The notes: generated by a model not told the origin, from the letters alone. Counted from the first letter of the stretch, positions 7,604 to 15,496 are shown. The stretch is 64,000 nt of DNA from Nocardia goodfellowii (GCF_017875645.1 NZ_JAGGMR010000001.1:2976001-3040000); one strand, 5' to 3'. Translations and numbers: made by a program.

Positions 7604-8614
7604 CTACTTGCCTCGCGCCCTATCGTCTCGATCCCGGGCCTCTCGTGCGCGTGTCTCAGCTTCTCTACGGTGGCGGCACACCTCGTCTGCGGTACGCGCC
7701 TCGGGAGCAGGAGGCGGAACCGATGTTGTGCCAGGTACTTGGAATGGTCCCATTCGTCCTCGAGCCCACTCGATCGCTGCGTTGCGCTCTCTGTCGGCTG
7801 CCGCCCGGGCTGCCCTGGCCTGGTCATCTCCTGAGGTGCGAGACGGCGCCGCAGGTGGTTCCATCGCCTTGTCCATCGCAGCGCGAGCTTCTTTGGCAAC
7901 GGCCTCGGCCGCGTCACGGATGACCTTGTCTCGCCCTGTCGGCTCTGGTGCCGACCGGGGCTCCGGGGCGCTACGTGCAGGTTGAGGTGAGCCGACTGCC
8001 CGCTCCATCCGTGCCCGGGCTTCCTCGGCGACCCGGGTAGCGGCCTCTCGCTGAACACGCTCGCGGTCGGCACGGACCCGCTCCTGATGGCGAGCTTCCT
8101 TCTCTTTCGACCGTTGCTGGTCCCGCTGCTCGCGTGCCTTCTCACCAACCCCCGGCAACTCCATCTGCTTGCCGGGCTCTCTCTGAATGCCTTTTTGGAA
8201 CGCCTCTCGCGCTTCTGATCGTGATAAGAGCTGATGAGTGAACTTGTCGGGGAAGTCTCTCTTCAGAGCTTCTATTTCTTCCCTGCACTGTGGATCGACA
8301 TGTTCGCCTGCAACAGATCTCAGGGTGTGCTGGTCGATTTCACCCCGCGTGAGTGCCTCTCGCACGCCCTTCAGCTGCTTGAGATCTTTGCGCCCGCTGA
8401 TCCTGCCGGACTTCTCCTCGATCGTATGCAGTTTGTCGTTGATCTCTCGTTCTTTATCGACCTGAAAGTGTGCGTCGCCAGGGCCGTAATTACGGGAATG
8501 CTGGCTGTAGCCGTTCTCGCGATCCCGAAAGTGAGATTCGCAGCCATTCTGAAATATACGACCACGATCGTTTGGTTCGATGTTGTCTCGGATTTTGTCG
8601 TAGTCATCAGGCAT
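7604..8614 (-). CDS. Highly charged hypothetical protein
   Basis: A 336-residue protein I do not recognise. Residues 1-~165 look folded (YSQHSRNYGPGDAHFQ; EEKSGRISGRKDLKQLK; LKRDFPDKFTHQLL). From ~165 to the end it is Arg/Glu/Ala-rich and likely forms long coiled-coil helices broken by a Pro-rich stretch (QPARSAPEPRSAPEPTG). The basic charge contrasts with the acidic protein encoded just upstream. The folded half vaguely recalls domains near polymorphic toxins, but I see no catalytic motif and make no such call. It is the last of four minus-strand genes. Base composition is less GC-biased than the flanking chromosome. Confidence 0.6.
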   Translation of the reverse strand: MPDDYDKIRDNIEPNDRGRIFQNGCESHFRDRENGYSQHSRNYGPGDAHFQVDKEREINDKLHTIEEKSGRISGRKDLKQLKGVREALTRGEIDQHTLRSVAGEHVDPQCREEIEALKRDFPDKFTHQLLSRSEAREAFQKGIQREPGKQMELPGVGEKAREQRDQQRSKEKEARHQERVRADRERVQREAATRVAEEARARMERAVGSPQPARSAPEPRSAPEPTGRDKVIRDAAEAVAKEARAAMDKAMEPPAAPSRTSGDDQARAARAAADRERNAAIEWARGRMGPFQVPGTTSVPPPAPEARTADEVCRHRREAETRAREARDRDDRARGK

Positions 8615-8679
8615 GGCTCGACCGGCCCCCGCTCGCGGTGCGTAATGCGCAGTCCTTCAGAGAGTTCGGCTGCTATTTG

Positions 8680-9213
8680 TTACTCGGGAACGAACTTGCA
8701 TTCCTCTTTGTACTCGCCCATGAAGTCGACCATCACTGAGAAAAGGCCATAGTCGTACTCTTTCGCCTCTTCGAACATGACTTCCATGAGCTGCCAGGCC
8801 GTCTGGTCCGTCGACCCCTTGAACCCGTAGTGCAGGGCCGGATTCACGTCAGGGTAGAACGAGCGCTCTCGCCCGACCGGGCTGTCGTACCAGGAGGCGC
8901 GTGCGAAGTTCGCGAAACATTGACCGAGGAAGCACAGGTAGGCATCTGCCATGTCTGCGCGCTCGGTCGAACGCATCGCGGCCATGTCAGGAAACAACTC
9001 CGCCACTGCGGCGTCGGCGGACTTGCGCTCTGCCATCAATTCGGGAGACTCGCTTTCGGTCCACAGCTCGGCCGGGACCTCCAGAATGCCGGCGTAGTCC
9101 ATGAACTTTCGCGCCTGGATCGTCTGCCGACTGGTATCGACCCATCGCGCCCACGCGGATGGCTCGACCTCTACGCCGAGGTCCATGCTGATCTGGTCGT
9201 CGGTGTCGCTCAT
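8680..9213 (-). CDS. Acidic hypothetical protein
   Basis: Unrecognised 177-residue cytosolic protein, rich in Asp/Glu, with aromatic clusters such as FMDYAGILEVPAELW and EEAKEYDYGLFSVMVDFMG. It has no signal peptide or membrane segment. ATG 9213 overlaps the stop of the preceding gene by one base (TAATG), so the two are translationally coupled. A 65-nt gap separates it from the charged protein gene downstream. An acidic protein beside a basic one could be a binding pair such as toxin and immunity protein, but that is speculation. Confidence 0.55.
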   Translation of the reverse strand: MSDTDDQISMDLGVEVEPSAWARWVDTSRQTIQARKFMDYAGILEVPAELWTESESPELMAERKSADAAVAELFPDMAAMRSTERADMADAYLCFLGQCFANFARASWYDSPVGRERSFYPDVNPALHYGFKGSTDQTAWQLMEVMFEEAKEYDYGLFSVMVDFMGEYKEECKFVPE

Positions 9214-9725
9214 TACTCCGCCTCCCTCGTGTGGTCGGTCACCGGCCAGTTTGACACGGCTCGGCGCAGGGGTGGGCTCCCGTCTCCTTCGGGCGTTTCG
9301 CGCTCCGAGCGATCTTCAGAGTGTGCCGGATTCGACTTGTCGTGAGATGCGAACCGATGGTGTCTCCATCTTTGGACGGCGGCATCGACGTTCCGTTGAT
9401 CCGCTGATGCGCTTTCCCATTCGAGATCGAGGACACTCGGGTCGGCCACGCGGAGCCTGGCACGTAGGACAGACGACAGTGGCAACCCGCTGAAATGGAT
9501 TGTTCCGGGCACGTAAATGATGGGCTCACCGAGGTTGTTCCACATTGTCCGGAGTCGTTCCAGCGGACGAGGCTGCTCGTCTGCGGCAGGGTTGTGGAGG
9601 ACGAATCCGCAGAAGTCCGTTCCGTCTACGCTCGCCACCGCGCGGATCAACTGTTGGTGCAGGTGCAGTTGATTGCCACACAGTTCGGTGTTCAGGAAGC
9701 CGATTGCGTTGGGCCGCCGTGTCAT
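9213..9725 (-). CDS. Hypothetical protein, possibly resolvase-N-like
   Basis: A 170-residue protein. The first ~100 residues (IGFLNTELCGNQ; LIRAVASVDG; IIYVPGTIHFSGLP) have the alternating strand/helix pattern of a small group of actinobacterial proteins related to the resolvase N-terminal domain but lacking the recombinase catalytic serine and DNA-binding part. The C-terminal ~60 residues are polar and probably disordered. ATG 9725 follows the stop of a 54-codon gene by 4 nt, and its own stop overlaps the next start. Assignment by memory of pattern only; function unknown. Confidence 0.5.
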   Translation of the reverse strand: MTRRPNAIGFLNTELCGNQLHLHQQLIRAVASVDGTDFCGFVLHNPAADEQPRPLERLRTMWNNLGEPIIYVPGTIHFSGLPLSSVLRARLRVADPSVLDLEWESASADQRNVDAAVQRWRHHRFASHDKSNPAHSEDRSERETPEGDGSPPLRRAVSNWPVTDHTREAE

Positions 9726-9729
9726 CGAC

Positions 9730-9894
9730 TCACCTCTCCCTCTCCCAGCAGTTGGTCGGAATGATCACGACTTGGAGATCGCCCCTGATCGTTGCGACGA
9801 ATCGGTGGCGTAGGACATCCACTGGCAGGCCGCAGTCGCGGAGGTGTCTGTACTCGCTCACGAGCTGGGCGGGTATGGCTGTCGTGGTCATCAT
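9730..9894 (-). CDS. Small conserved-looking protein, first gene of the accessory operon
   Basis: A 54-codon frame reading MMTTTAIPAQLVSEYRHLRD and ending in CWERER. It has a clear hydrophobic/charged pattern (helix, then FVATIRGDLQVVIIP strand pair). A purine-rich GAGGGGGG precedes two tandem ATG codons at 9894 and 9891; the second has better spacing. The stop is 4 nt before the next start, so it fits as the first cistron of the four-gene minus-strand set divergent from the regulator at 10085. Function unknown. Confidence 0.5.
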   Translation of the reverse strand: MMTTTAIPAQLVSEYRHLRDCGLPVDVLRHRFVATIRGDLQVVIIPTNCWERER

Positions 9895-10035
9895 GACCCC
9901 CCTCTCGCGTAGTGGCTTAGGTGCACCCGGGGTGTCCCGACTCCTCGGTCCGAGAGAGCCGAACTGCTACGAACATTCGGTTCCCGGGTGCAAGTTCAGA
10001 TGACCACAAGACGCCGTTGACCTGCGGGACTATGC

Positions 10036-10068
10036 TGTTTTCAAGACCCATTCGCCGAACTGAAAACA
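10036..10068. promoter_or_regulatory. Inverted repeat before the HTH/TPR regulator gene
   Basis: TGTTTTC at 10036-10042 and GAAAACA at 10062-10068 are perfect 7-bp inverted arms 19 nt apart, in the 190-nt gap between the divergent accessory genes and 17 nt before the regulator start. An extended -10-like TATGCT lies just left of it (10031-10036). Likely operator for the HTH protein. Confidence 0.4.
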
Positions 10069-10084
10069 ACAGACGGGGTGCGAC

Positions 10085-11320
10085 GTGAACTCCGCAGCGC
10101 CACGATTGGGTGGGATGGACGCAAACCGGACTGGTGCCACGCTCAAGCGACTCCGCGAGGAGCGCGGGCTCACCTTGCGCGAACTCGCGGGCCTGACCTT
10201 CGACTCGTATTCACAGCTGGCCAACATCCAAGAGGGTCGAAGATGGCCGAAGGATCGCGGCTGGGCCGAACGGGTAGACCTGGTGCTGGGCGGCAAAGGT
10301 CAGCTCGTGGCGGCCTGGGATCAGGACCAGCGTGCACGGGCACAAGCCGAGGACACCGTTCGAATGCTGGACCAAGCGCGGCGCGATTCTGAAGCGCTGC
10401 TGGTCGCCCCGGACGGAGCCGAACTGGACTCCATTCAGGACGGAATCCTGCATATCTCAACGAACGCCCGATTCGAGCCGTATGAGAAGACATTGACCCG
10501 CGCACTAGAGATTCGCGCAGAGCTGATGAGACGCGTTCGTTCCGGAGCCTATCGTCCCGAGGAGATCCGAGAACTGTACGTGGCCCTGGGGCGGACCTCT
10601 GGCGTGCTGTCCTACTTGACACTCGATCTCGGTCAGGCCGACACAGCGCGGGTGCACGCGCAGGCTGCATTCTCGTTGGGCGATCGGGCGGGCCATGATC
10701 ACCTGAGGGCGTGGGCTCGCGGGACACAAGCGCTGGCCTATCGATTCGTCAAGGATTTCGAGGCCGCGAGAGACGCGGCCACAGATGGCTTGAACTACGT
10801 TGGCCGCTCCACAGGGACCGCCGAACCACGCCTCCTGTGCGGTCTAGCCGCCTCGGTCGCCAACCTCGGTGATTCGGCACGCGCGCTGGAGTTGTTGGAG
10901 CAGGCAGATCGGGTCCGAGAGACAGTTCGGCCCGACGAGGTTCCTGGGCTATTCACTTTCTCGCCTGCGAAACAGGTTTATTACCACGGGTTTTCGCTGA
11001 TGTGGGCGGATGAGAAGAAGTTGCTCGAGAAGTCGGTTGCGGCGTCTGAGGATGCCATTGAGGCATGGCAGGCACAGCACTCGCCGGGCGACGAGATGCT
11101 GAGCCAGATCTACTTGTCCACGGCAAGCGCCCGGCTGGGCGACCTCGACGCGAGTATCGCGGCAGTGACGCCGGTCTTGGAGTCCCCCATCTCGGCCCAC
11201 TTCTCGTGGGTACGGAAACGCCTCAACCAACTCGACGGGCTCCTGCAAGAGCATTTCCCGGACTCCCGCGTGGCGGGCGATATGCGCGAAACGCTACGAG
11301 CGTACGTCCACGCTGCTTGA
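10085..11320 (+). CDS. XRE-family regulator with helical-repeat (TPR-like) domain
   Basis: A 411-residue cytosolic protein. An XRE helix-turn-helix covers about residues 14-70 (LKRLREERGLTLRELAGLTF), with YSQLANIQEGRRWP as recognition region. The remaining ~300 residues are consecutive amphipathic helices with Ala/Leu/Tyr spacing of TPR-like repeats (ALGRTSGVLSYLTLDLGQAD; ARAWARGTQALAYR-like), as in many actinobacterial and peptide-sensing regulators. GTG 10085 is preceded by GGGGTG; an internal ATG at 10115 is also possible. It diverges from the four-gene hypothetical operon and probably controls it through the inverted repeat at 10036-10068. The ligand is unknown. Confidence 0.75.
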   Translation: MNSAAPRLGGMDANRTGATLKRLREERGLTLRELAGLTFDSYSQLANIQEGRRWPKDRGWAERVDLVLGGKGQLVAAWDQDQRARAQAEDTVRMLDQARRDSEALLVAPDGAELDSIQDGILHISTNARFEPYEKTLTRALEIRAELMRRVRSGAYRPEEIRELYVALGRTSGVLSYLTLDLGQADTARVHAQAAFSLGDRAGHDHLRAWARGTQALAYRFVKDFEAARDAATDGLNYVGRSTGTAEPRLLCGLAASVANLGDSARALELLEQADRVRETVRPDEVPGLFTFSPAKQVYYHGFSLMWADEKKLLEKSVAASEDAIEAWQAQHSPGDEMLSQIYLSTASARLGDLDASIAAVTPVLESPISAHFSWVRKRLNQLDGLLQEHFPDSRVAGDMRETLRAYVHAA

Positions 11321-11412
11321 ACAAGCGGGGAGCCTGCGCCACCAATAGTCCAGATTGTCGGGTACGTACTTGTGCAGTAAGGCAGTACATCACAGGATCA
11401 GCCGTGGATTTC

Positions 11413-11501
11413 GTGGCCATGGGGAATCCGGAACTGCGACTGGTGCTTCAGATTCCGCTAGCGGGAACGACCACGAACGCATCCGTGCCTACCTGAACTG
11501 A
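11413..11501 (+). pseudogene. Remnant of the 3' end of an MmyB-type regulator gene
   Basis: One frame reads GNPELRLVLQIP and a second, after a frame change near 11461-11468, reads DHERIRAYLN and stops at 11499-11501. Together they match the C-terminus of the intact regulator at 6694-7524 (ENPELLLVVQLP followed by DRERIDTYLN). No start, HTH or ligand domain remains. The preceding ~90 bases show nothing recognisable. It is a decayed fragment at the right edge of the accessory segment. Confidence 0.5.
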
Positions 11502-11555
11502 ATCACGAAGAAGGGGAAGCGGCGTCCTGCCTGCGGAATGCTCGGTGGCGCGCCA

Positions 11556-11584
11556 TTGACAGACCATACGCATGTGCATATCGT
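11556..11584 (+). promoter_or_regulatory. Candidate sigma-70-type promoter
   Basis: TTGACA at 11556-11561, 17 nt, then TATCGT at 11579-11584: near-consensus housekeeping promoter spacing. It would drive the hypothetical gene at 11675 with a ~85-nt leader. Confidence 0.4.
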
Positions 11585-11674
11585 AAGCGCACGCAGACGA
11601 TCTGCGTCGCGAGCTCGGAAGGAGAACGGGGGCCGCGAGGTCTGCCCTGTGGGCGGATAGGTCCCCGACTATCA

Positions 11675-12205
11675 ATGGAATCGACACGCACACCCTGGCG
11701 CAATCTGCTCGATATCCGGCCCCCGTGGCAGACCTGGTGGCGGGGGCGGGCGGCTGGTTCGCCGCTGGCCGAGTTTGTGCTCAACAGCGGATGGAAACAT
11801 GGGGGCGGGGATGCGGTTGGTGGGCCGCTCATGATCAGTTTGACCCAGTACACGACGAAGCACGCCACCGATATTCCGGCGATCTGGCGTGCCTCGGAGC
11901 GGCTCGGTGATCAGTTGGCGTTGATTGACGGAGCGGTGGGGATGCTTACTTATTTCCGGCCTGTCCGGCGGCAGGTTGGGTCGCTGTCGATCTGGGCGGA
12001 TGACAAAGGGTTGGCGGAGTTCATGAGTTTGCCTGAGCACGTTCGGATCATGCGGACGTATCGGCCGCGTGGACTGCCGATTCGGTCAGCTCAATGGTGG
12101 TCCGAGGAGTTGGATGTCGGGGCGGCGTTGATGGAGAGCTTGCGGATGCTCGACACGAATCCGGATCGCAGGCGGGTTCGTGTTCATCGTTCGGCTGAAG
12201 CGTAA
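11675..12205 (+). CDS. Hypothetical protein (monooxygenase-like fold possible)
   Basis: A 176-residue protein with no clear family. The first ~50 residues are Trp/Arg/Gly-rich (RPPWQTWWRGRAAGSP). From MISLTQYTTKH on, the strand/helix pattern (IWRASERLGDQLALIDGAVGM; LSIWADDKGLAEFMSLPEHV) resembles dimeric alpha/beta-barrel proteins such as antibiotic-biosynthesis monooxygenases and DUF3291-like proteins. ATG 11675 is used; translation from an internal ATG at 11831 would give just the folded part. Its 3' end overlaps the convergent gene by 22 nt. Function unknown. Confidence 0.5.
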   Translation: MESTRTPWRNLLDIRPPWQTWWRGRAAGSPLAEFVLNSGWKHGGGDAVGGPLMISLTQYTTKHATDIPAIWRASERLGDQLALIDGAVGMLTYFRPVRRQVGSLSIWADDKGLAEFMSLPEHVRIMRTYRPRGLPIRSAQWWSEELDVGAALMESLRMLDTNPDRRRVRVHRSAEA

Positions 12206-12522
12206 TCGGCTGTGACGGAACCGGTTCGGTCCACCGTGATGACGAAGCTGTCCCAGGGGTCGGTGTCGCTCATCAGCTGACGCAGTGTGATCATGTCGCC
12301 GGTGATCGCCGCGGCCTCGTAGGCGGGGAGCTGGTCGAGGGCGAAACCGCGGAAGACGCCTGTGCTGTCCTGGAATTCGATCGCCGTGCGGGTCCAGCCG
12401 TCGCCGGCATCGCCGGTCGCGCGGATCCGCACGGCGTCGGCCGGCAGGATCGCGCGCAGGGTCTGCCCGATCCGGTCGGTGATTTCGGTGGCCGGATCCC
12501 CGGCTGCGGCTGCTGAATTCAT
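12184..12522 (-). CDS. Hypothetical protein, possibly YezG-like immunity family
   Basis: A 112-residue acidic protein. The C-terminal part (DPWDSFVITVDRTGSVTADY) recalls the end of YezG/DUF600-type immunity proteins, where a W-x-S-F strand precedes a G-x-x-x-x-D-Y hairpin; the rest (ILPADAVRIRATGDAGDGWT) is compatible with that fold. It lies 31 nt downstream of another small acidic protein on the same strand. No toxin gene is recognised in the window. Family assignment is weak and made by eye. Confidence 0.5.
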   Translation of the reverse strand: MNSAAAAGDPATEITDRIGQTLRAILPADAVRIRATGDAGDGWTRTAIEFQDSTGVFRGFALDQLPAYEAAAITGDMITLRQLMSDTDPWDSFVITVDRTGSVTADYASAER

Positions 12523-12553
12523 GGGCCTCTCCCGCGGCGGGGGTGGGGCTCGT

Positions 12554-12901
12554 TCAGCCCTGCGCGGCGTCCGGCCACTCGTCTTCGATGATCAAGCCGT
12601 CATCGGCGATGGCGGCCGTATAGCGTTCGGCGACCAGCGAGACCGGGTAACTCGGCCAGTATGAGACAGCGCCGGTGGCCTTGTCGATGACCGACACCGG
12701 CCGCAGGGGCGGCGCGATCGTCTGATCGGCGGTACTGCGGATCTCCGCCACGACCGTGAAGCACGATTCGAATTCGGTGACCACATTCTCGACGCCGGTC
12801 GCCGTATCGCTCGGATCCGTCAGGTGGGTGGCCGCGATCCGCTCGGCTTCGGGGAGTTGCACCGGCACAGTGGCATCGGTCGGATAGGCGTGGACTTGCA
12901 T
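12554..12901 (-). CDS. Hypothetical protein, possibly immunity-type
   Basis: A 115-residue acidic cytosolic protein. The segment PVSVIDKATGAVSYWPSYP followed by an Arg-Tyr helix is like the 'D-x-x-T-G-x-V' hairpin of YrhB/Imm35-type small proteins found beside secreted toxins, but similarity is limited. ATG 12901 begins MQVHAYPTD; an upstream extension exists in frame but overlaps TetR. It is the middle of three minus-strand genes (TetR, this, and the YezG-like gene) with short gaps. Confidence 0.5.
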   Translation of the reverse strand: MQVHAYPTDATVPVQLPEAERIAATHLTDPSDTATGVENVVTEFESCFTVVAEIRSTADQTIAPPLRPVSVIDKATGAVSYWPSYPVSLVAERYTAAIADDGLIIEDEWPDAAQG

Positions 12902-12936
12902 GGTTCTGCCTATCACAGATAGAAATCGGCTGCGGC

Positions 12937-13506
12937 TCAATCGAGTTGGACGGTGGCCAGCATCTCCCGGGCGAGCGCCTCGGGGTCGTCGGTGGTGGCC
13001 AGTGCCGAGTTCTGTAGTGCCCCTTCGCGCCACAGTGCCGCGAACCCGTGCACGAGCGACCATGCCGCCAGCTGAGTGGCGTGTTGACGATGCTGCGGGC
13101 GGGTGGGCGACAGCTCGGCCACTCCGGCCCGCAGTGCGGTGCCCGATCGAGCGCGGGCGGCCGCCAGGTCCGGATCGTCGCCGCGCAGCAGGTCTCGGCG
13201 ATACATCACGTCGAAGTGTCCGGGATGGCGCAACGCGAATCGCACGTAGGCGACCGCGACTTCGCGGAAATCCGTTCCGGCGCTGGTCAATTCGGCGCCT
13301 AGTAGATCGAAGCCCTCGATCGCCAGCGCGGTGAGCAGCCCCGCGCGGTCGCCGAAGTGATGGGTCGGCGCCGCATGGGACACCCCGGCCCGCCGGGCGA
13401 GGCCGCGTAGGGACACCGCGTCTACGCCCTCGGTCGCGATCTGCTCGGCGGCCGCGCCCAGGATGGTGGCCCGCAGATCGCCGTGGTGGTAGCGGCTTTT
13501 TCCCAT
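12937..13506 (-). CDS. TetR/AcrR-family transcriptional regulator
   Basis: A 189-residue repressor-type protein. The N-terminal HTH (residues ~9-55: TEGVDAVSLRGLARRAGVSH then HHFGDRAGLLTAL) is canonical TetR; the C-terminal half (ALRHPGHFDVMYRR; AWSLVHGFAALW) is the WHG domain that binds small ligands and dimerises. It is divergent from the DoxX gene 99 nt away, whose promoter carries TTGACA/TGTCAA symmetric elements, so it probably controls that gene and itself. Confidence 0.88.
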   Translation of the reverse strand: MGKSRYHHGDLRATILGAAAEQIATEGVDAVSLRGLARRAGVSHAAPTHHFGDRAGLLTALAIEGFDLLGAELTSAGTDFREVAVAYVRFALRHPGHFDVMYRRDLLRGDDPDLAAARARSGTALRAGVAELSPTRPQHRQHATQLAAWSLVHGFAALWREGALQNSALATTDDPEALAREMLATVQLD

Positions 13507-13534
13507 GGGCCCATCATGGCCCGGAATCTAGGCA

Positions 13535-13580
13535 TTGACAAGTTTCGGGTCGCGGGCCTATCTTTCCACTGTCAAGATTC
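13535..13580 (+). promoter_or_regulatory. DoxX gene promoter with flanking inverted elements
   Basis: TTGACA at 13535-13540, 18-nt spacer, TATCTT at 13559-13564. TGTCAA at 13570-13575 is the inverse of the -35 element, giving an inverted pair ACTTGTCAA-like around the promoter that could be the TetR operator. The pairing is seen; the binding is inference. Confidence 0.45.
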
Positions 13581-13605
13581 GCTGCCACAGCTCAGGAGAA
13601 CCCCG

Positions 13606-14043
13606 ATGGCACCGCTGCTCGTCCTCGCCGTCATCACCCTGCTCGCCCGTCTGACGGGCTGGCTGGGCGATATCGCCTGGCTCGATTCGTGGCCGCGCGC
13701 CGCGACGCTCGGCCTGGCCGCCATGTTCCTGCTCACCGCCTCGGCGCACTTCGCGGAACCACGCCGCGGCGCGCTGGTCGCGATGGTGCCGCCGCGGCTG
13801 CCCAATCCGGGGGCCTGGGTCACCGGCACCGGCGTGCTCGAAATCGCGGGGGCCGTCGGCCTGCTGATTCCGGCGACCGCGAAACTCGCCGCAATCTGCT
13901 TGGCGCTGTTGCTGATCGCGATGTTCCCCGCCAACATCCGTGCGGCGCGGGCGAACCTGGGTATCAAGACGATGCCGTTGCCGGTGCGCACGCTGGTGCA
14001 GGGCGTCTTCCTGGGCGCGACTGCCCTGGTGGTGTTCGGCTGA
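13606..14043 (+). CDS. DoxX-family membrane protein
   Basis: A 145-residue membrane protein with four hydrophobic segments (residues ~3-22, 38-55, 72-95, 120-143). It has the DoxX features RPAATLG-like helix 2 and LEIAGAVGLLIPATAK in helix 3, and the PANIRAARANLGIK loop. DoxX-like proteins are linked to quinone or thiol redox protection; the exact activity is unproven. ATG 13606 has AGGAGA 6 nt upstream, and an upstream in-frame extension is not supported. The divergent TetR gene is its likely regulator. Confidence 0.8.
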   Translation: MAPLLVLAVITLLARLTGWLGDIAWLDSWPRAATLGLAAMFLLTASAHFAEPRRGALVAMVPPRLPNPGAWVTGTGVLEIAGAVGLLIPATAKLAAICLALLLIAMFPANIRAARANLGIKTMPLPVRTLVQGVFLGATALVVFG

Positions 14044-14109
14044 GGTGCGGAAAACCGAAAAGCTCGGCGGCACCGGTCATGCCGTCGAGCTCTTCGTTCC
14101 CCGGTGGCC

Positions 14110-14131
14110 CTGCTCCCCCCTCCTGGAGCAG
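14110..14131. terminator. Hairpin between convergent DoxX and SDR genes
   Basis: CTGCTCC and GGAGCAG (7 bp) enclose an 8-nt loop, with GGC/GCC continuing the stem past one bulged C. There is no T-tract, but it lies between convergent genes, where such hairpins often end transcription in actinobacteria. Confidence 0.4.
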
Positions 14132-14201
14132 GCCCTGCCGGTTGATAAGAACAATGCCTTGGGGTACTTGACAGGCCCTTAAAGCACCCTTAAGGAAGCG
14201 A

Positions 14202-14951
14202 TCACCCCATCTTGGCGATGACCGAACCCGGCAGCCGGGGGAGCACTAGGTCGAACAACCGCCACGGCCAGGCGGGCACACAGGCCCGGACCTGCTCTTT
14301 CTCGATCGCCCGCACCATCGAGGCCACGCCCTTGTCCAGTGGTGCGACCAATTTCGCGTCACCGGCCTGGGTGACCATGTCGGTGGCGATGAACCCGGGC
14401 AGCAGGGTGGTCACGGCGATGGGGGATTTCGCCAGCTCCACCGCGAGCCCCGCACCCAAGGCGGCCAGTCCGGCTTTGCTCGCCGCGTAGGCGGCTTTCT
14501 TCCCGGGCAGCCCGCGCACGGCGCTCATCGAGGAGACCAGCACCAGATGCCCGGCACGCTGCGCTCGGAAAATCTCCAGCGCGGCCTCGGCCTGGGCCAG
14601 TGCGCTCACGAAATTCGTTGTCGCGGTAGCGATATTCGCGTCCGCGCGGCCACCGCCGACGCGTGCGCCCTTGCCCAGGCCCGCGTTGACGATCACCCGG
14701 TCCAGTCCGCCCAGCTCATCCCGAAGCTCGCCGAACACCTGCGGCACCGCCGCGTGATCGTCGACATTTAGCGCCCGCACGGCGACGGTGATATTCGGAT
14801 GGGCGGCAATCAATTCCGCGCGCAAAGCTTCCAGTGCGTCCAATCGCCGGGCGCACAGGGCCAGATCGCGCCCCTTGGCCGCGAATTCCCGGGCCATGCC
14901 CGCGCCGAGTCCGGCGCTGGCTCCGGTGATCAGAATTTTGGTCCTCGTCAT
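14202..14951 (-). CDS. SDR-family oxidoreductase
   Basis: Classical short-chain dehydrogenase of 249 residues: cofactor motif TGASAGLG at ~9-16, NADP-favouring CARRLDALE after strand 2, VNAGLGKG, catalytic Ser in VLVSSMSAV and YAASKAG. The C-terminal region (VPAWPWRLFDLVLPRLPG) is hydrophobic and resembles membrane-associated mycobacterial SDRs acting on lipids. The gene stands alone between a convergent DoxX gene and a secreted-protein gene. Substrate unknown. Confidence 0.87.
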   Translation of the reverse strand: MTRTKILITGASAGLGAGMAREFAAKGRDLALCARRLDALEALRAELIAAHPNITVAVRALNVDDHAAVPQVFGELRDELGGLDRVIVNAGLGKGARVGGGRADANIATATTNFVSALAQAEAALEIFRAQRAGHLVLVSSMSAVRGLPGKKAAYAASKAGLAALGAGLAVELAKSPIAVTTLLPGFIATDMVTQAGDAKLVAPLDKGVASMVRAIEKEQVRACVPAWPWRLFDLVLPRLPGSVIAKMG

Positions 14952-14970
14952 ACCGAGGACCCTAACTGTC

Positions 14971-15342
14971 TCAGCCGCCGAATGACCCGGTGCTGGGTGG
15001 CGTGGGAATCAGCCGCCAGGGCCCGCAATTGGTGGTCTTGAACGCCACGTCGGTCGGTTTGATCACGGTGCGCAGCGGGCGCACCCGGGTGAAGTCGTTG
15101 CCGATGATGTTGCGTTGGTCGGTGTTGTCGCCCTCGACCTTCCACAGCCGCCGGAAATCGCAGCCGTGGGCGAGGTCCGGTGTCCCGGGGGCCTCCCAGG
15201 TGCCGGGCACGATATCGACGTTGACCAGGTAGAGGCCGTCTTCGGGCATGATCGTGGCGGGCTCGGCCGCCGCGACTCCGGATAGGGACAGGGTCATAGC
15301 GGACGCCATCGCCCCCGCGACCACGAACGCGCGTGCACGCAT
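14971..15342 (-). CDS. Small secreted protein
   Basis: A 123-residue protein with a Sec signal peptide (MRARAFVVAGAMASAMTLSL, cleavage probably after VAAA near residue 26). The mature part begins with EPATIMPEDGLYLVNVDIVPG, a motif common in small exported proteins of Nocardia and Mycobacterium (PGxW-type beta domain: GLYxVxxDIxPGTWEAPG), and has two cysteines likely to form a disulfide. A single free-standing gene with 19 nt to the SDR downstream. Function unknown; it should be released to the envelope or medium. Confidence 0.75.
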   Translation of the reverse strand: MRARAFVVAGAMASAMTLSLSGVAAAEPATIMPEDGLYLVNVDIVPGTWEAPGTPDLAHGCDFRRLWKVEGDNTDQRNIIGNDFTRVRPLRTVIKPTDVAFKTTNCGPWRLIPTPPSTGSFGG

Positions 15343-15496
15343 GATCTGCTTCTCTCCTTGTGAAACGGGCCCGACCTCAGCGGTCAGAGATACCAGAGTT
15401 CATTCATAGCCGCAGGCGATTCGGGAGATTCCGGTCACGCGCACAAGCCGCCCGCGCCGCGGTTGTCATTCGTGTCCGCCGCCGCGATATCGATGC

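Noticed and set aside
9213..9725. Functional serine recombinase
   Set aside because: Only a resolvase-N-like pattern is visible; no catalytic serine context (YxRxSxxxQ) and no DNA-binding C-terminal domain.
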